Notes: generated by a model not told the origin, from the letters alone. 64,000 nucleotides of DNA from Glebionis coronaria (GCA_025667525.1 JANFOE010000190.1:746501-810500); one strand, 5' to 3'. Numbered from the stretch's first letter, positions 41,982-54,040 are shown. Program-made: numbers and translations.

Positions 41982-43876
41982 AATCCCCTACACTTAACCA
42001 TTGCCATTTCCTCATGCAATGCTTAGTGATAAAGCAAATTTACACTTTTCTCATAATCAATCAACTTTCGCCTTATTAACATACTACTAAACAAAAATTT
42101 AAATACTAAGAGAAATTAAAAACTTTAAAGGAGATAAAGGATAGAAACCAATTTCACTTGAAAATAGCTGAATGGAAATAACTTGCAGAGAGATCAAGGA
42201 CTTACATTAGGGCTTCGGTGCTGCGAAGATTTATCGCCCTCAAGTTTCACGTTCCCCAAACTAAGCTTAAAAACGAGATCATTGTTATTATAAATTGGCA
42301 ATTCAAACACTTACACACATGGCTTAATTATATGCTTAAACTCCCTTATTCCTAGGTGTATCTCTTATATTTTACTTTTGTCTTAGAATGATCATGAAGA
42401 TGCATTTTTGGACTTATTTCGATAGTTTATTTAGGCTGAAAGCAAAGTAGGACGATTTGATCAATAGTTAGCTAAAGGACAAAATCTCTTAAAACTGCTT
42501 CTTGGGATATCAAAAAGTTCATATCTTGGCATAACTTGGTTCACGATTTGAGACCTTTCTCGGGCCGATATTTGGTATGTACTTCATACTTCATATCTTG
42601 AGAGACGTTCTTGAGATAATGGTCTTCTCATCGTAATAGAGTTTCTTCACTTGGAGACTTTTGAGGGGTACTCCAACTTTGTTGACCACGACTTCATGAT
42701 TATTTCTTCAATCTCTAATTGGGAATTTGAGATACAACGATCCGCCTCCTTTTCGGACTTGATCTATTTATCCTCATACCTTGTTAGGGTCTTTTCGGAT
42801 AGACTTCTCCATGATCTTTATGGGAGTTGATTGCTTTTCGTCGTGAATCTTGATCCTTCATATTGATTTTGGGAATAATGCTTTTCACATCACTTTGGAT
42901 CTTCAGCAATAAAATGGAATCCTCATGCCTTGTTAGGGCCTTTTCGGACTCGCCAATCTTCGCGCCCCGCTTCATAAGTTATGCCTTGGCTATGAACTCT
43001 TATCATTACCGAGCAACTTTTAAACGATCTTGGTCTAGAAGATAAGTAACTTTTCAAATCGTACAGCCTTACTTATTGCAGATAAATTATTAGCAAGTGA
43101 TGGGAGAATAGGCAAATAATTACACCAAGTGAGCTTGCGTAAGAGTACCGACTTATAATTGACTCTATCATTTCCCGTTCTCCACAATTTAAAATCTCAA
43201 GTAATGAGACTCGTGGATACTTAGCCTAATAAACCAATTAAGGTCTACATGGTTAAGGATATTAGCTAGAATAAACTTAGATAAGTCTATTCGGGTTGAG
43301 TCAAAATAATCGCAACGGGCCTAATATGTCAAAGATTTCTAAACTAGCTACACCACTTTATGATTATTAGTACGGGATATATATACATATGAAAGTGACG
43401 ATAAAAATTTAAAAATTATGACAAAATGGCCAAAGTTAATTAAAAATTTGAAAAATGTTGAAATTCCGGTTAAATGAAGGCATTTTCATGGAAAAGTCCA
43501 CTTAAAACTTCGATAGAAGTCCCCCCTATACTTAAGATAAACATTGTCCTCAATGTTTAAGCATGTGGGAAAAGTCTCCCCTACACTTATGACATTGTGC
43601 ACGTTGGTTAACTCAAGTTAAGGAAGAGACGACTAAAGTGATCAATTTCAAATGTGAGTATGAAGAAAATTGAATCATGATAGTTGAGAGATAGAACCGG
43701 ATTTCAGATTCCAAGAGTGCACTTATCCCTATAATCACATCACCACACAAATACAAACACCTATAGAGGTCCCCCTACACTTAGGAGGTTAAAACAGAAA
43801 AGGATAGATACTCGGGCTGCCTCCCGAGGAGCGCTTGTTTTTTATAACCGAGTCACGAGCCTGACTCGACCCAAAA
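41982..43876 (-). other. 3' noncoding region of D3
   Basis: Between the pol stop and the 3' LTR. Only short frames; no env-like ORF recognised. G-rich purine tracts (minus-strand TAAGTGTAGGGG) lie next to the LTR and again near 43524, 43577 and 43766. Several blocks are shared with D1. Confidence 0.7.
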
Positions 43877-46800
43877 TCAGTTCATGGGGAACGTGGTGAG
43901 GGATGGAATCATCTCATGAGAGATGTCCTCACCAAAGTAAAACTTCACTCGTTGGCCATTCACCTTAAAATTAGGTCCATTAGGTTGAGCGAGCTCGAGA
44001 GTACCATATGGAAAATTTGGGCAATGGTGAATGGGCCGGACCAACGAGATTTCAGCTTGCCCGAAAAGATTTTCAACCGAGAGTTAAAGAGCAAAACTTT
44101 GTCTCCAACTTGGAACTCTCGGTTTTAAATCTTGGAGTCGTGAATGATCTTAGTCTTTTCCTTATAGATCAAAGAATTTTCATAAGCCTCATTCCGGAGT
44201 TCGTTCAGCTCATTGAGTTGGATCTTGCGTAGGTCACCGGCTTTGCTGATATCAAAATTAGCCCACTTCAAGGCCCAGTAAGCCTTGTGCTCCAACTCGA
44301 TGGGGAGGTGGCATGCTTTCCCGTACACGAGACGATATGGTGTACAACCAATCGGAGTCTTGCGGTACGAAAAGCCCACAAAGCATCATCTAGTTTATCA
44401 GCCCATGAGGCACGATGCTCTCCCACGGTTCTTTCAAGAATTCGCTTTAATCCTTGGTTGGATATTTCAGCCTGACCATTAGTTTGTGGGTGGTAGGCGG
44501 TGGAAAGACGATGATTTACACCGTACTTAGCCATGACTCTAGCAAATTGGTCATTGCAAAAATGAGTCCCGCGAACACTAATAATGGCACGAGGCACACC
44601 GAATCTAGCGAATAGCGATTTCAAAAAGTTACAAACCACCCTTGCATCATTAGTGGGTAAAGCTTTGGCTTCAACCCATTTGGACACGTAGTCAACGGCT
44701 ACAAGGATGTATTTGTTTCCTTTAGAAGAAGGGAGTGGCCCCATAAAGTCGATACCCCAAACATCAAAGATTTCACATTCCTAAATGAAATTCTGAGGCA
44801 TCTCGTCTTTATGTGTGATCTTGCCTTGTTTTTGGCAAGCATCACAATGTTTAACCATCTCGTGAGCATCACGGTAAATGGTGGGCCAATAAAATCCCGA
44901 GTCACACTTTTTTGGCGGTGTAGTTAGGACCAAAGTGACCACCGGTGGGTCCTTTGTGGCAAGCGTCAAGGATTTCTAAAGCTGCTGGTCCATCAACACA
45001 TCAGCGAATAATCAAGTCGGCACATTGTTTGAATAGGTAAGGGTCGTCCCAGAAATAGTGTTCAACATCTTTAAAGAACTTTTTATTTTGTTGGGATGTT
45101 AACCCTTCCTTGAGAATTCCACCCGCCAAGTAGTTTGCAATATCCGCAAACCACGGGGTTTCATCAAAATTCGAATTGATAGACATTAAGGTCTCCAAGG
45201 GGAAAGAATCATTGATTTCTTTGTTCGGATGATCCCCTTGGTAAGGATCCTCAAGTCTACTGAGATGATCCGCGTCTAGGTTTTCAGCTCCTTTTTTACC
45301 GCGAATTTCGATTTTAAATTCTTGTAGTAGAAAAACCAAGCGAAGAAGTCTTGGTTTAGAATCTTGTTTAGTCAAAAAGTACTTCAATGCGGAATGATCA
45401 GTGTAAACGATTGTGGTAGAAAGGACAAGATAGGGGCGGAACTTTTCAAAAGCATAGACAACAGCTAAAAGCTCTTTCTCGGTTGTCGTGTAATGCAATT
45501 TAGCCCCTGTCATTGTCTTGCTAGCGTAATGGATCGGATGGAAGTGTTTGTTCACTCTTTGGCCCAAAACCGCTCCAATAGCAAAGTCACTAGCATCGCA
45601 CATCAACTCGAAAGGCAGCTCCCAATTAGGGGTAACCAAGACAGGTGCCTTAGTTAGCTTATCCTTAAGCAAGTTGAAGGCTTCAATACACTCGTTGGAA
45701 AAGATAAAAGGAGTGTCTTTTTCCAAGAGGTGGGTCATCGGGCGAGCGATTTGAGAAAAATCTTTGATGAATCGACGGTAGAAGCCCGCATGACCAAGGA
45801 AACTTCTCACACCCTTCACGGTTGAAGGTGGAGGCAACTTAGCGATAACATCAACTTTAGCACGGTCTACTTCAAGACCGGCTTTGGAGATCTTGTGTCC
45901 TAGCACGATGCCCTCTTTTACCATGAAATGGCATTTTTCCCAATTAAGAACAAGGCGAGTGTCATCACACCGCTTCAGCATACGTTCTAAATTGGCAAGG
46001 CAAGCAGAGAATGAATCACCATAAACCGAGAAATCATCCATGAATACTTCCATAGTGTCTTCCACCATGTCATGGAAGATAGCCATCATACACCTTTGGA
46101 ACGTCCCAGGAGCATTACATAAACCAAAAGGCATGCGTTTGTAAGCAAATGTTCCATAGGGGCAAGTGAATGTGGTCTTTTCTTGGTCCTTGGGATCGAT
46201 GGGAATTTGAAAATACCCGGAGAAACCGTCTAAAAAGCAGTAATAATCATTACCAGCTAGACGCTCGAGCATTTGATCAATGAAAGGAAGAGGAAAGTGA
46301 TCTTTTCTCGTGGCATCATTGAGCTTGCGAAAATAAATACAAACTCTCCACCCAGTAACGAGACGAGTGGGAATCAACTCGTTATGTTAACTGGAAACAA
46401 CAGTTATACCGCCCTTCTTGGGTACACAATGGACGGGACTTACCCACGGCGAATCCGAAATAGGGTAAATCAAGCCGGCATCTAGAAGTTTGATAACCTC
46501 TTGTTTGATGACGTCATGAATGCGAGGATTAACCCTTCTTTGGCTCTGGATTGCGGGTTTAAAGTCATCTTTCATGAGAATCTTGTGAGTACAAAAGTTC
46601 GGATCAATTCCGCGGATATCGGAAATTTTCCAAGCAATTGCCTTCTTATGATCTTTAAGCACTGCGATGAGGCGAGATTTCTATTCTTCTTTCAAGTCCT
46701 TCGCGATGATGACAGGCTACTTCTTGTTTTCTTCAAGGAACACGTACTCGAGATGTAGCGGCAACTCCTTAAGTTCTAAATCCAGAGGATTTTCGATGGG

Positions 46801-47990
46801 AGGCGTTTTCAAAGTCGGCGCATCGATAGCAATAATCGTGGGAGATGGTGGAGAAAGATTGTCTTCTTTAAGAAGGTTCTCAATGAGGCGGAGATCTTCA
46901 TCCCAATTGATGGTGGAATCGTCATTAGCTAAGTTCACATCTCCCATGGTGGCTTCAAAATCTTTCCAAAGGAAATCACTTTCTCCAAATAGAGATAGTG
47001 ATGAATCAATCGAGGAAACGGTCTCAACATTGGGAAGAGAGGTAGGAATACTTTTGCAAGCATCTTTGAAGTGTTCTTCACAAGCCTCGTCAAGAACGTC
47101 AATACAATTAACACTCTCGTTAGAATAAGGCTGTTTAGACAACTTTCCCATGTTGAAGACAATTTTACCGTCACCCACTCTCATGATAAGCTCACCGGCT
47201 TCAACATCGATGAGAGTACGACCGGTCCTCAAGAATGGACGACCAACGATCAATGGCACACGAGGTCCATATCGTAGTCCACAACGACGAAATCGGCAGG
47301 AAAAGTGAATTTGTCGACTCCTACAAAGACGTCTTCGGCTATCCTCACTGGATAAGCAACCGTACGGTTAGCTAATTCCAGAGTCATTTTGGTGGGGACT
47401 AGCTCAGGGAGAGATAATTGCTTCCAAATGCTTAGAGGCATTAGATTAATACTAGCACCTAGATCGGCTAGGGCCATGCAATTCTCTACTCCCGGGAAGT
47501 TACAAGGGATTAAGAAACGACCCGGATCACCAAGCTTAGTTGGCAATTTCCTTAAGAGTACTGTAGAGCAATTCTCATTAAGTTGGGTGTTAGCAATATC
47601 AAGAAGCTTCTCCTTGTCGCTAAGAAGATCTTTGAACATTTTCGCGTACTTAGGCATGTGAGCGAGAGCCTCAGCGAAGGAGATGTTTAAATTCAATTGT
47701 TTAAACATTTTTAGAAAGTTCGAAACCTGAATATCATCCTTGCTTTTGAGCTTCTCTTTCCTCAACCTAGATGGATAAGGTATATCGGGAGAAGAGGAAG
47801 GCTTTGGGAGAATAGGATCACTCACATCCTTGGGTGGGGGAGGGGTAGAAGTAAGAGGCGGAGAAATTGGGGAAGTAGAAGGATGAGGAATAGGAGCAGG
47901 TGACGCATTTTCCTTAGTCGCAATCACAGGTGGAGGTATAGGAAGCTCGGGTTCCTTGGTACCTTTGCCACTGCGAGTGGTGAATTGCTT
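43877..47990 (-). pseudogene. pol: D3 pol: protease, reverse transcriptase, RNase H, integrase
   Basis: Read on the minus strand. The protease domain (47927-47250) has [13 protein letters not shown] near 47440-47478. The RT (46662-45001) has FMDDFSVYG near 46025-46045, followed by RNase H. The integrase zinc region follows (HGP-like [13 protein letters not shown]), then the core (44744-44268) with IDFMGP and E in NGQAE. The second catalytic Asp is replaced by Val: the frame reads ISVRGTHF at 44574-44576. A C-terminal region runs to the natural stop at 43877. Frameshifts lie near 47255, 44910 and 44370. Stops lie at 46717, 46681, 46387, 45001, about 44782 and 44125. The domain order is that of Athila. 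Confidence 0.9.
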
Positions 47991-49556
47991 TCATCTCCCC
48001 TCTTGGATTCGCAACGGTGTTACTCGGGAGAGTACCCGAAGAAGAGGGTTGATTACCTTGGAAAAAACTAGCCATCATGTTCTTTAAGTCATTCGTTTGA
48101 CTATCCAAAGTGTTTCTCATGTCAGCTCTCAGATCGTTCCCTTGTTTCACCAGGTCTGCTTTCAAGTTGAGCACTTCCCGCTGAAGATTTCCCACGATCA
48201 CATCGTTAGTCCTCATGTAGGTTTCCACTTCTTGGTGTAAAGCGGTGGGTTGGTTGGGAGGAGCATTGTATGCGGGTGGTTGATAAGCAGGTTGCTGGTA
48301 AACTTGGTTGTTTCTTGGAGGTGGTTGTGGTTGTTTGTGAGGTGGTATGTATGGTGTACGAGGTTGTTGTTGTTGTTGAGGAGGCCGATTGAGGGTTTGT
48401 TGTTGGTTTGGGTTGTTAGGAGGAAAACCGGGTGGTGAGAGATAGTTGTTAGAGCGGTAGCTAAGCAAGTTGCGGTCACCTTGAGGACGATCTTGATAAG
48501 CGGCTTGAGGATAGGTGCCATATGCTGCATTCACATTCTCAGAAGGGTAGTCTTGGGTGGCAGTACAAGTGGTGTAAGAGTGAGGACCCCCGCATATCTC
48601 ACATGGTTGGCTGACAGCATTGACTTGAGCGTCTTTAGCGTTTTTAGCGTTGATGCTATTGGTGTTGCTGGCGGTTTGGGTAGCAAGCGATTCAAGAAGC
48701 GCAGTGATTTTGTCAAGTCGCTTATCGTTGTCACTAGTACTAGCACTAGCGACATTGGTCCGAACACTCTTGGTTTGCACACGAGACTTATTCTCAATGA
48801 TATCCAAGCAGCATTGGAAGTCTTAGCCAAAAGATTACCCCCCGAGGCACTATTTAGTGAATCTTGGTCATTCATGCTTAAACCATTATAAAAAGTGTTA
48901 ATTTGGTGCACTTTGGTAAAACCATGTTGTGGGCATTTTCTTAAAAGATCTTTGAAACGGTCCCAAGATTCACTAAAAGACTCATCGTACTTTTGTTCAA
49001 AATTAATAATTTCATTCCGCAAAGCGGTAGTACGAGAGGGTGGGAAAAAGTAGTTGATAAATTTGGTCTCCAAATCCGTCCACGAAAGAATACTCTGTGG
49101 CGGTTCCTTAGCAAGCCAATGTCGGGCTTGTCCCTCTAAAGAAAAGGGAAAAAGTCGTAAACGGATTACCTCTTGTGGAACACCATTGAATTTGACCGTA
49201 TTGGTGAGTTGCAAGAATCTCTTGATGTGGTCATGTGGATCATCAATGGTACGCCCCAAGAATGGTTGAGCTGAGACCATCTGGATAAAGCCGGATTTGA
49301 GCTCAAAGTTGTTGGCTGCAATCGCGGGTATGACAATTGGATCATTGTTACCATCTACATGTGCTTGTAGAAGTTAAATCATCGGGCGATTATCCGGTAG
49401 AGGCTCATTGTTGTTGTTATTATTGTTGTTGAAAGGTGGGTTGTTATTGTTATTATTAGTTTTTTGAGGTGGGTTATTGTTGTTGTTTTGTACACTGGCC
49501 ATGTCTAAGTCTTCGAGAGGCTCGGGCTCTTGATAAGACGTTGATCGTGTACGCAT
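47990..49556 (-). pseudogene. gag: D3 gag
   Basis: Starts at the ATG at 49556 (MRTRS, the usual Athila start). Asn-rich runs follow, then the gag core in 49280-48830 (DDPHDHIKRFL, GQARHWL, FFPPSRT), matching the retrotransposon gag family. A Cys/His motif CEICGGPHSYTTC (CX2CX3HX4C) lies in the next frame, then a P/Q/N-rich linker and a short coiled-coil-like stretch. Breaks: TAA at 49374, a one-base frameshift near 48805, and another near 47990 where the KAI-TTRSGKG phrase changes frame. It forms the capsid of Athila particles. Confidence 0.88.
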
Positions 49557-49753
49557 GCACCTGCAAAAGAACTAACAAGGCAAAAACAAAGCAAAAATAT
49601 TTTTGGTTTTTAAGTTTTTTAATTTTAGGATTTTTGAAAATTTTATATTTTTTTTTAGGGTTTTTGAAATTTTTTATGAAAAATTAACGATCACGAGGAA
49701 CGGATCCCAAAATCCAAGTTCTCACAAAAAACTGTTGATCTTAACAAGAAGAG
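49557..49753 (-). other. 5' leader of D3
   Basis: A short A-rich leader (T-rich on the plus strand). The 60 bases beside the primer binding site match D1. Confidence 0.7.
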
Positions 49754-49768
49754 CCGGCAGCGGCGCCA
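49754..49768 (-). other. Primer binding site of D3 (tRNA-Asp type)
   Basis: TGGCGCCGCTGCCGG on the minus strand, two bases from the 5' LTR. Confidence 0.88.
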
Positions 49769-49770
49769 TT

Positions 49771-51320
49771 TGATACGAGCGTTTTGTAAGGGTTCAAGAT
49801 TAATCTCGGAATCTCCTCGAATTGATCACAGCTCTAAGTGGAATGATTGTTCTTGGTGACAAAAAGGGGTTTTGGTTTTCTACTCTAATAAAAATGTAAA
49901 TAAATGCAATAAATAAGGATTAGAACAGAAACAGTTAATGAATTAACACAAAATTAGGATTAAAGTTAATCAGTGAAATAATGAAACTAATAAAAGATCC
50001 TTACTGAAAATTAGTTCTATTCGGAATAATAGACCATGCGGAATAATGGTGATGCGGAATGGTGGACCATGCGGAATAACAGAACTACTCGGAATACCAG
50101 GCTATTCGGAAAAAGAAACCCTATGCGGAAAAAGAAGCCCTATTCGGAATGAATGACTATGCTGAATAAAGGGTTACTCGGAATAAACAAAGCTTATGCG
50201 AAATAACAACTACTCGAAATATCAAAGACCATTCGGAATAATCAGCAAAATTCAAGCTATGCGGAATGTAGATGTCTATGCGGAATATAGATGTCTATGC
50301 GGAATAATCGAAATATTCCGAGTAAGGAATAAATTAAGAGGGCTACCCGGAGCATATAAAATTCCGAATAATAGATAAAATAAACAGGCTATTCGGAATG
50401 TTAGAACATTCCGAGTAAGGGACAAATCAGATGAACAATTCAGAATAATGCTGGGATGAAGAACAGAAACAGTAGAAAAACAGGGGAAGCGAATTTAAAC
50501 CCAATCGGACCAAATAAACAGAAACGTTCTAACCAAATTAACCTATAATCATCTATTAACCATAAGGATCAAATCCCAATCACAAAAACACAAAATCAAT
50601 CACTTTTAGAAGATCAAAATCAATCAAACAAGAGCTTAAGAACTTTGTATAAAAAGATGATGATGAACAAGATTAATGAAAAGATTAAATAAAAACTTGT
50701 ATTGATGATCAAGATTCAGTAAACAAAAGGAAAAGATCAAACTTACAAGATTAAAAAAAAAGAAATCAAAGAAGATGAAAACCACTCCTTAAGGGAGATG
50801 GTTCCTACGAACTAGGAAAAGTGTAACTGAAAGAAAAACTAGGTGCCAAAAATTGTGAGATGATTCCCTTATATACGCTAAGTGGTTGGTTGGTGAGTGG
50901 GCTTTCTCCCTTTCTTCTTGTCTTCTCGTCTTTTCAGAAAAGTTGACGTTTTCGATTCTGCTTCGGGATCTGTCGACGATTAAATTCAACTCGTCTTTTA
51001 ATTTCTTCGTTTAATAGACTTGAGTTTCTTCGACATATGTAAATCTTCCATCTTTGGTCCTTTTCTTAAATAAATCTTCAAATAGGCCCATTGACTTCAA
51101 ATCTTTTGCATCTCTTGGACAATAGACTTCGTCTTTAGTCTTTTTCCTTGATAAAACCCGTGCAATCCCATGTTTTCTTCAATAGTCATCCGGTTTACTA
51201 TGAAAACACAATAAACACAAAAACCACGCATAATTCCAAACAAATGATATTAAACACGCGTTTTGGTCTTGTTTTAGTAAGAATTAAGTGGTAAAAGGAT
51301 GGGTGTTATCACACCTATCA
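49771..51320 (-). repeat. 5' LTR of D3 (right copy)
   Basis: 1550 bp, with TG...CA ends on the minus strand. Many CG-to-TG or CA differences from the left copy are visible in the CGGAAT array. Confidence 0.92.
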
Positions 51321-51325
51321 GTGCC
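51321..51325. repeat. Target site duplication of D3, right
   Basis: GTGCC, matching 40428-40432. Confidence 0.9.
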
Positions 51326-53470
51326 TATTTCAAACGTTGATACCCATCCTTCACATACCCAAACACCTCTTAACCAACCAACATCCACCTAATCCACATA
51401 TTCTTCTCCCCCAACACAATATAGGTTACAAAAACGCCAAAGGACTACTGGAGTGTTCTCCTCTAGTGGTCCTAGCCATGTAGCAGAGAGAACCACCACC
51501 ACAAGTGTGGTTGGTGTTATGGATGAGGCTGGGACTATTTGTTCTGGCTTAGAAGTTGGCCAAGACAGTACCATAATTAAGACCTCATCCATGCCCAATG
51601 AATCTAACTTGGGAGGTCAAATACCCATTTTAGAAGAGGGCAGATTGGAACCAATGACTTTGATGGAATTGACGGCATTCTGCATGAGCTTGCAAAAGCA
51701 AAATGTAGACTTGACACGTTGTCAGCACACAAGGCCTTGAACTCAAGCAATTGAGGGAGAGGATTGTTATTTTGGAAACAGCTAAGTCAAGTAGAAGGCA
51801 GAAAAGGGTCCTTTTATTTGAGGAGGATTCTTACAAATGGGAGGAAGCTGCTACAGAGCCTGTTAATTTGAGTGATAAAGGCTCACATGAAGCTGCTACA
51901 GAACCATTTGTTGAGAGTGGCAAAGGTTCATATGATGAAGAATCTTTGGGTGTAGCTGAAGCCCTTACTGGTTTGAAGAAACAGACAGGTTTTGATACAT
52001 TTTTGGTCTCTCCTACAAACTTAAATTTATCATTTACAGCCATGTTGGAGGAGATTGAAAGAGGCACTGAGACAGGTACTTTAGGCGTTGACAAGACAGA
52101 TTTGAACGCTGACATGAGTAACTTGGGCGCTGACAAAGCAAAAGTGAGCGTTGACAGACCTGCAAATGAGGTTGATGTATTCCAGTCATCATCCATCATC
52201 AAAGAGGTTTCTTCACAACACAAATTGAGTTTGATAGAAGGTTGGCTGCACAAATTGTGGAACAAGAAAGAAAGCAGGTGGGTGAATCACCTTTTGTTGT
52301 CACTTCAGAAGAGCAAGAAGGAAGTGATGAAGCCAGTTCAGATTCAAGTGTTATGATCATAGAACAGCCAGAAAGACTTGAGTATGGAGATGAGTTGGCA
52401 AAAGAGAAGTTGAATGAGTTGAAATTGCAGGTTGATTTTGATATGCCAGAGGTTGTTCAGATGTACCATGCTTGGGAAGATAGGTGTATAGAGAATCCAC
52501 ATTTGACCATTTCAGATCAGATATGGGGTTTGGAGATTCTTCTCAGAGTACAAAAGGATTACAAGGTCATTCTGAAACACAAAGCAAGCAATGTTCTCTC
52601 AAATTTGAAAAGGGATAGAAGGGAGTTCTACTGCATGTTGCTCAGATGTCATGGAACAGGGTGGACTTATAAGAAGTTGATTGCATTGACATTTGAAGAG
52701 TTGGAGTGCATAGCTTATCCCATTTGGGTTAGAGTGCAGGAAGAAAACACTCTAAGACTTCTTTCTGATGAAAGAAAAGAAGAACTTGTAGAGGAAATGG
52801 AACTTAAGAAGGCAATGTTTGTTCCCAGACTAGTGAAAAAAGGAGTTCCTCTTAAGTTTCCAAAGATATGGATCCATTACATCCAAGTGAAGCTGTTATA
52901 AGAAAGAGCCTCAAGCTCTCACCATTAGAAGCTTCAGATATGGTACAAGTGTTACCACTTGATTCCAGAAACCCTATTATAAGCTATGAAGAAGATGAAT
53001 GTGGGTTTTGGAAGATTGGCAGGTATGGAAAAGAGGTTCACACTTTTACCACTCTTATATCTTTGTTTGCAAGTTTTGATAGAGAAGACTTGGTAGACCT
53101 ATGGAGGTTGTTAGAATCCTAGTATGAGACTGAAGCACCAACTTCAGTCAATGGAATAAAAGTGTGGTCAACATTCAAGAGAATGTGTGGACCAAGAGAT
53201 GAAGATCCTGCTATTTGGAAGGATCTTGAAGATGACCTCAGTGGTCTTCAATGGAGATTGTATTCAGCTGCCGGTGTTTATTATTTCAGTTCTAAAAAGT
53301 TTGCTGAGTATCTACTTATCGATGGTCAGTATTTCATGACCAAGGAAGTCTTGGAGAAGATGAAGAATACACAGCTGGAAATTGATTATTCAAGTGATGT
53401 GGCCAAAGATTTGATCAGATTTATTTATTACCAGTATGAGAAGGTTTGTAAGATTCCTCCTAGTTCTTAA
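51326..53470 (+). pseudogene. Element D extra 3' ORF, second part
   Basis: Continues the ORF that starts at 39528; the frame joins correctly across the D3 target duplication. Segments: FSSSGPSHVAE from 51453, a short helical part (ELKQLRERIVILE, after a frameshift near 51735), a motif-rich stretch with L-G-V-D-K, L-N-A-D and V-S-V-D-R phrases (52080-52160), a frameshift near 52225, a helical block (LAAQIVEQER to 52901), a frameshift near 52870, TAG at 53120 and a C-terminal block (WSTFKRMCGP, WRLYSAAGVYYF) ending at 53470. The C-terminal block resembles, from memory, the end of the same Asteraceae copia protein. Function unknown. Confidence 0.7.
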
Positions 53471-53510
53471 TGTTTATTCAGAAACTTGATTACTGGAGTA
53501 GATGTCAAGT

Positions 53511-53522
53511 TTAGGGGAGGAT
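53511..53522 (+). other. Polypurine tract of element D
   Basis: TTTAGGGGAGGAT directly precedes the 3' LTR. Confidence 0.85.
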
Positions 53523-54040
53523 TGTTGGGAATAAATTATAGCCAGTCTACTTGAGCGCTGACAAGAGTAAAACAAGCGTTGACAGGAGTAAAACAAACGC
53601 TGACAGATCAAGCGTTGACAAGAAGAAGTCAAGCGTTGATACATTGAAAACAAGCACTGATGGAAGGATATACTCTACGCGTTTATTGTATTCTAGATTA
53701 CGTCTAGTAAAGATAGGAACAACAATGTATTTTCTATATTTATCTTTACCTAGAATAGTTGATACGTAGATTATTGTACAAGGCTTCTTAAGTCTATAAA
53801 AGAAGACCTTTAGGTTAATGTTCAATATAATTTTTCATACATTAAATAGTTTCATTGTAAGCAAGTTTGATATCATTAATCAAAGTGAAAGTTTTTTTTA
53901 CATCTTGTGTGTTCTTGTTTAAGTGTTAATTCCGCATAACACTTAGATTGTCATATACATATACAAAGGTTTCTCTAAGTGTATTACTTGATCTAATCTC
54001 GTATACATAAAGCTAAATCGATCTAAGTTTGGGATCAACA
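53523..54040 (+). repeat. 3' LTR of element D
   Basis: 518 bp. Its first 120 bases contain a 21-bp-period repeat (AGCGCTGACAAGAGTAAAAC type) that reads in frame as S-A-D-K-S-K-T, S-V-D-R-S-K-T and variants. The left copy is more degenerate here. Confidence 0.95.

Larger units (their letters stand above)
40433..51320 (-). mobile_element. Element D3: Athila-like Ty3/gypsy element
   Basis: LTRs of 1549 and 1550 bp (TGATAGGTGTG...GTATCA on the minus strand), a tRNA-Asp-type primer binding site, gag and pol in gypsy order, a 1.9 kb 3' noncoding region, a purine tract and an intact 5-bp target duplication. The RT motif FMDDFSVYG and protease motif [13 protein letters not shown] are typical of Athila. 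By eye about 30 differences separate the LTRs (about 2%). Gag-pol carries many stops and frameshifts and an integrase active-site change, so this copy is dead. Confidence 0.92.
8006..54040 (+). mobile_element. Element D: Sirevirus-like Ty1/copia element, interrupted by D1-D3
   Basis: LTRs of 517 and 518 bp (TGTTGGGA...GATCAACA), an iMet primer binding site, gag, a copia-order pol (protease, integrase, RT, RNase H), an additional ORF between pol and the 3' LTR, a polypurine tract and a 5-bp target duplication make this a complete element. Removing D1, D2 and D3 leaves about 12 kb. The extra 3' ORF, large gag and several internal purine tracts fit the Sirevirus clade. LTRs differ at about a dozen positions by eye (about 2.5%). 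The coding regions carry several stops and frameshifts, so it is no longer autonomous. Confidence 0.9.

Noticed and set aside
48300..48420. Gln/Pro and Asn runs in D3 gag (also 49400-49500) as a separate gene
   Set aside because: They lie inside the gag frame as low-complexity linkers.
8006..54040. Assembly error as the cause of the nested layout
   Set aside because: All four complete insertions have exact 5-bp target duplications and correct LTR ends, and the host ORF frame continues across D3. That is hard to get by misassembly.
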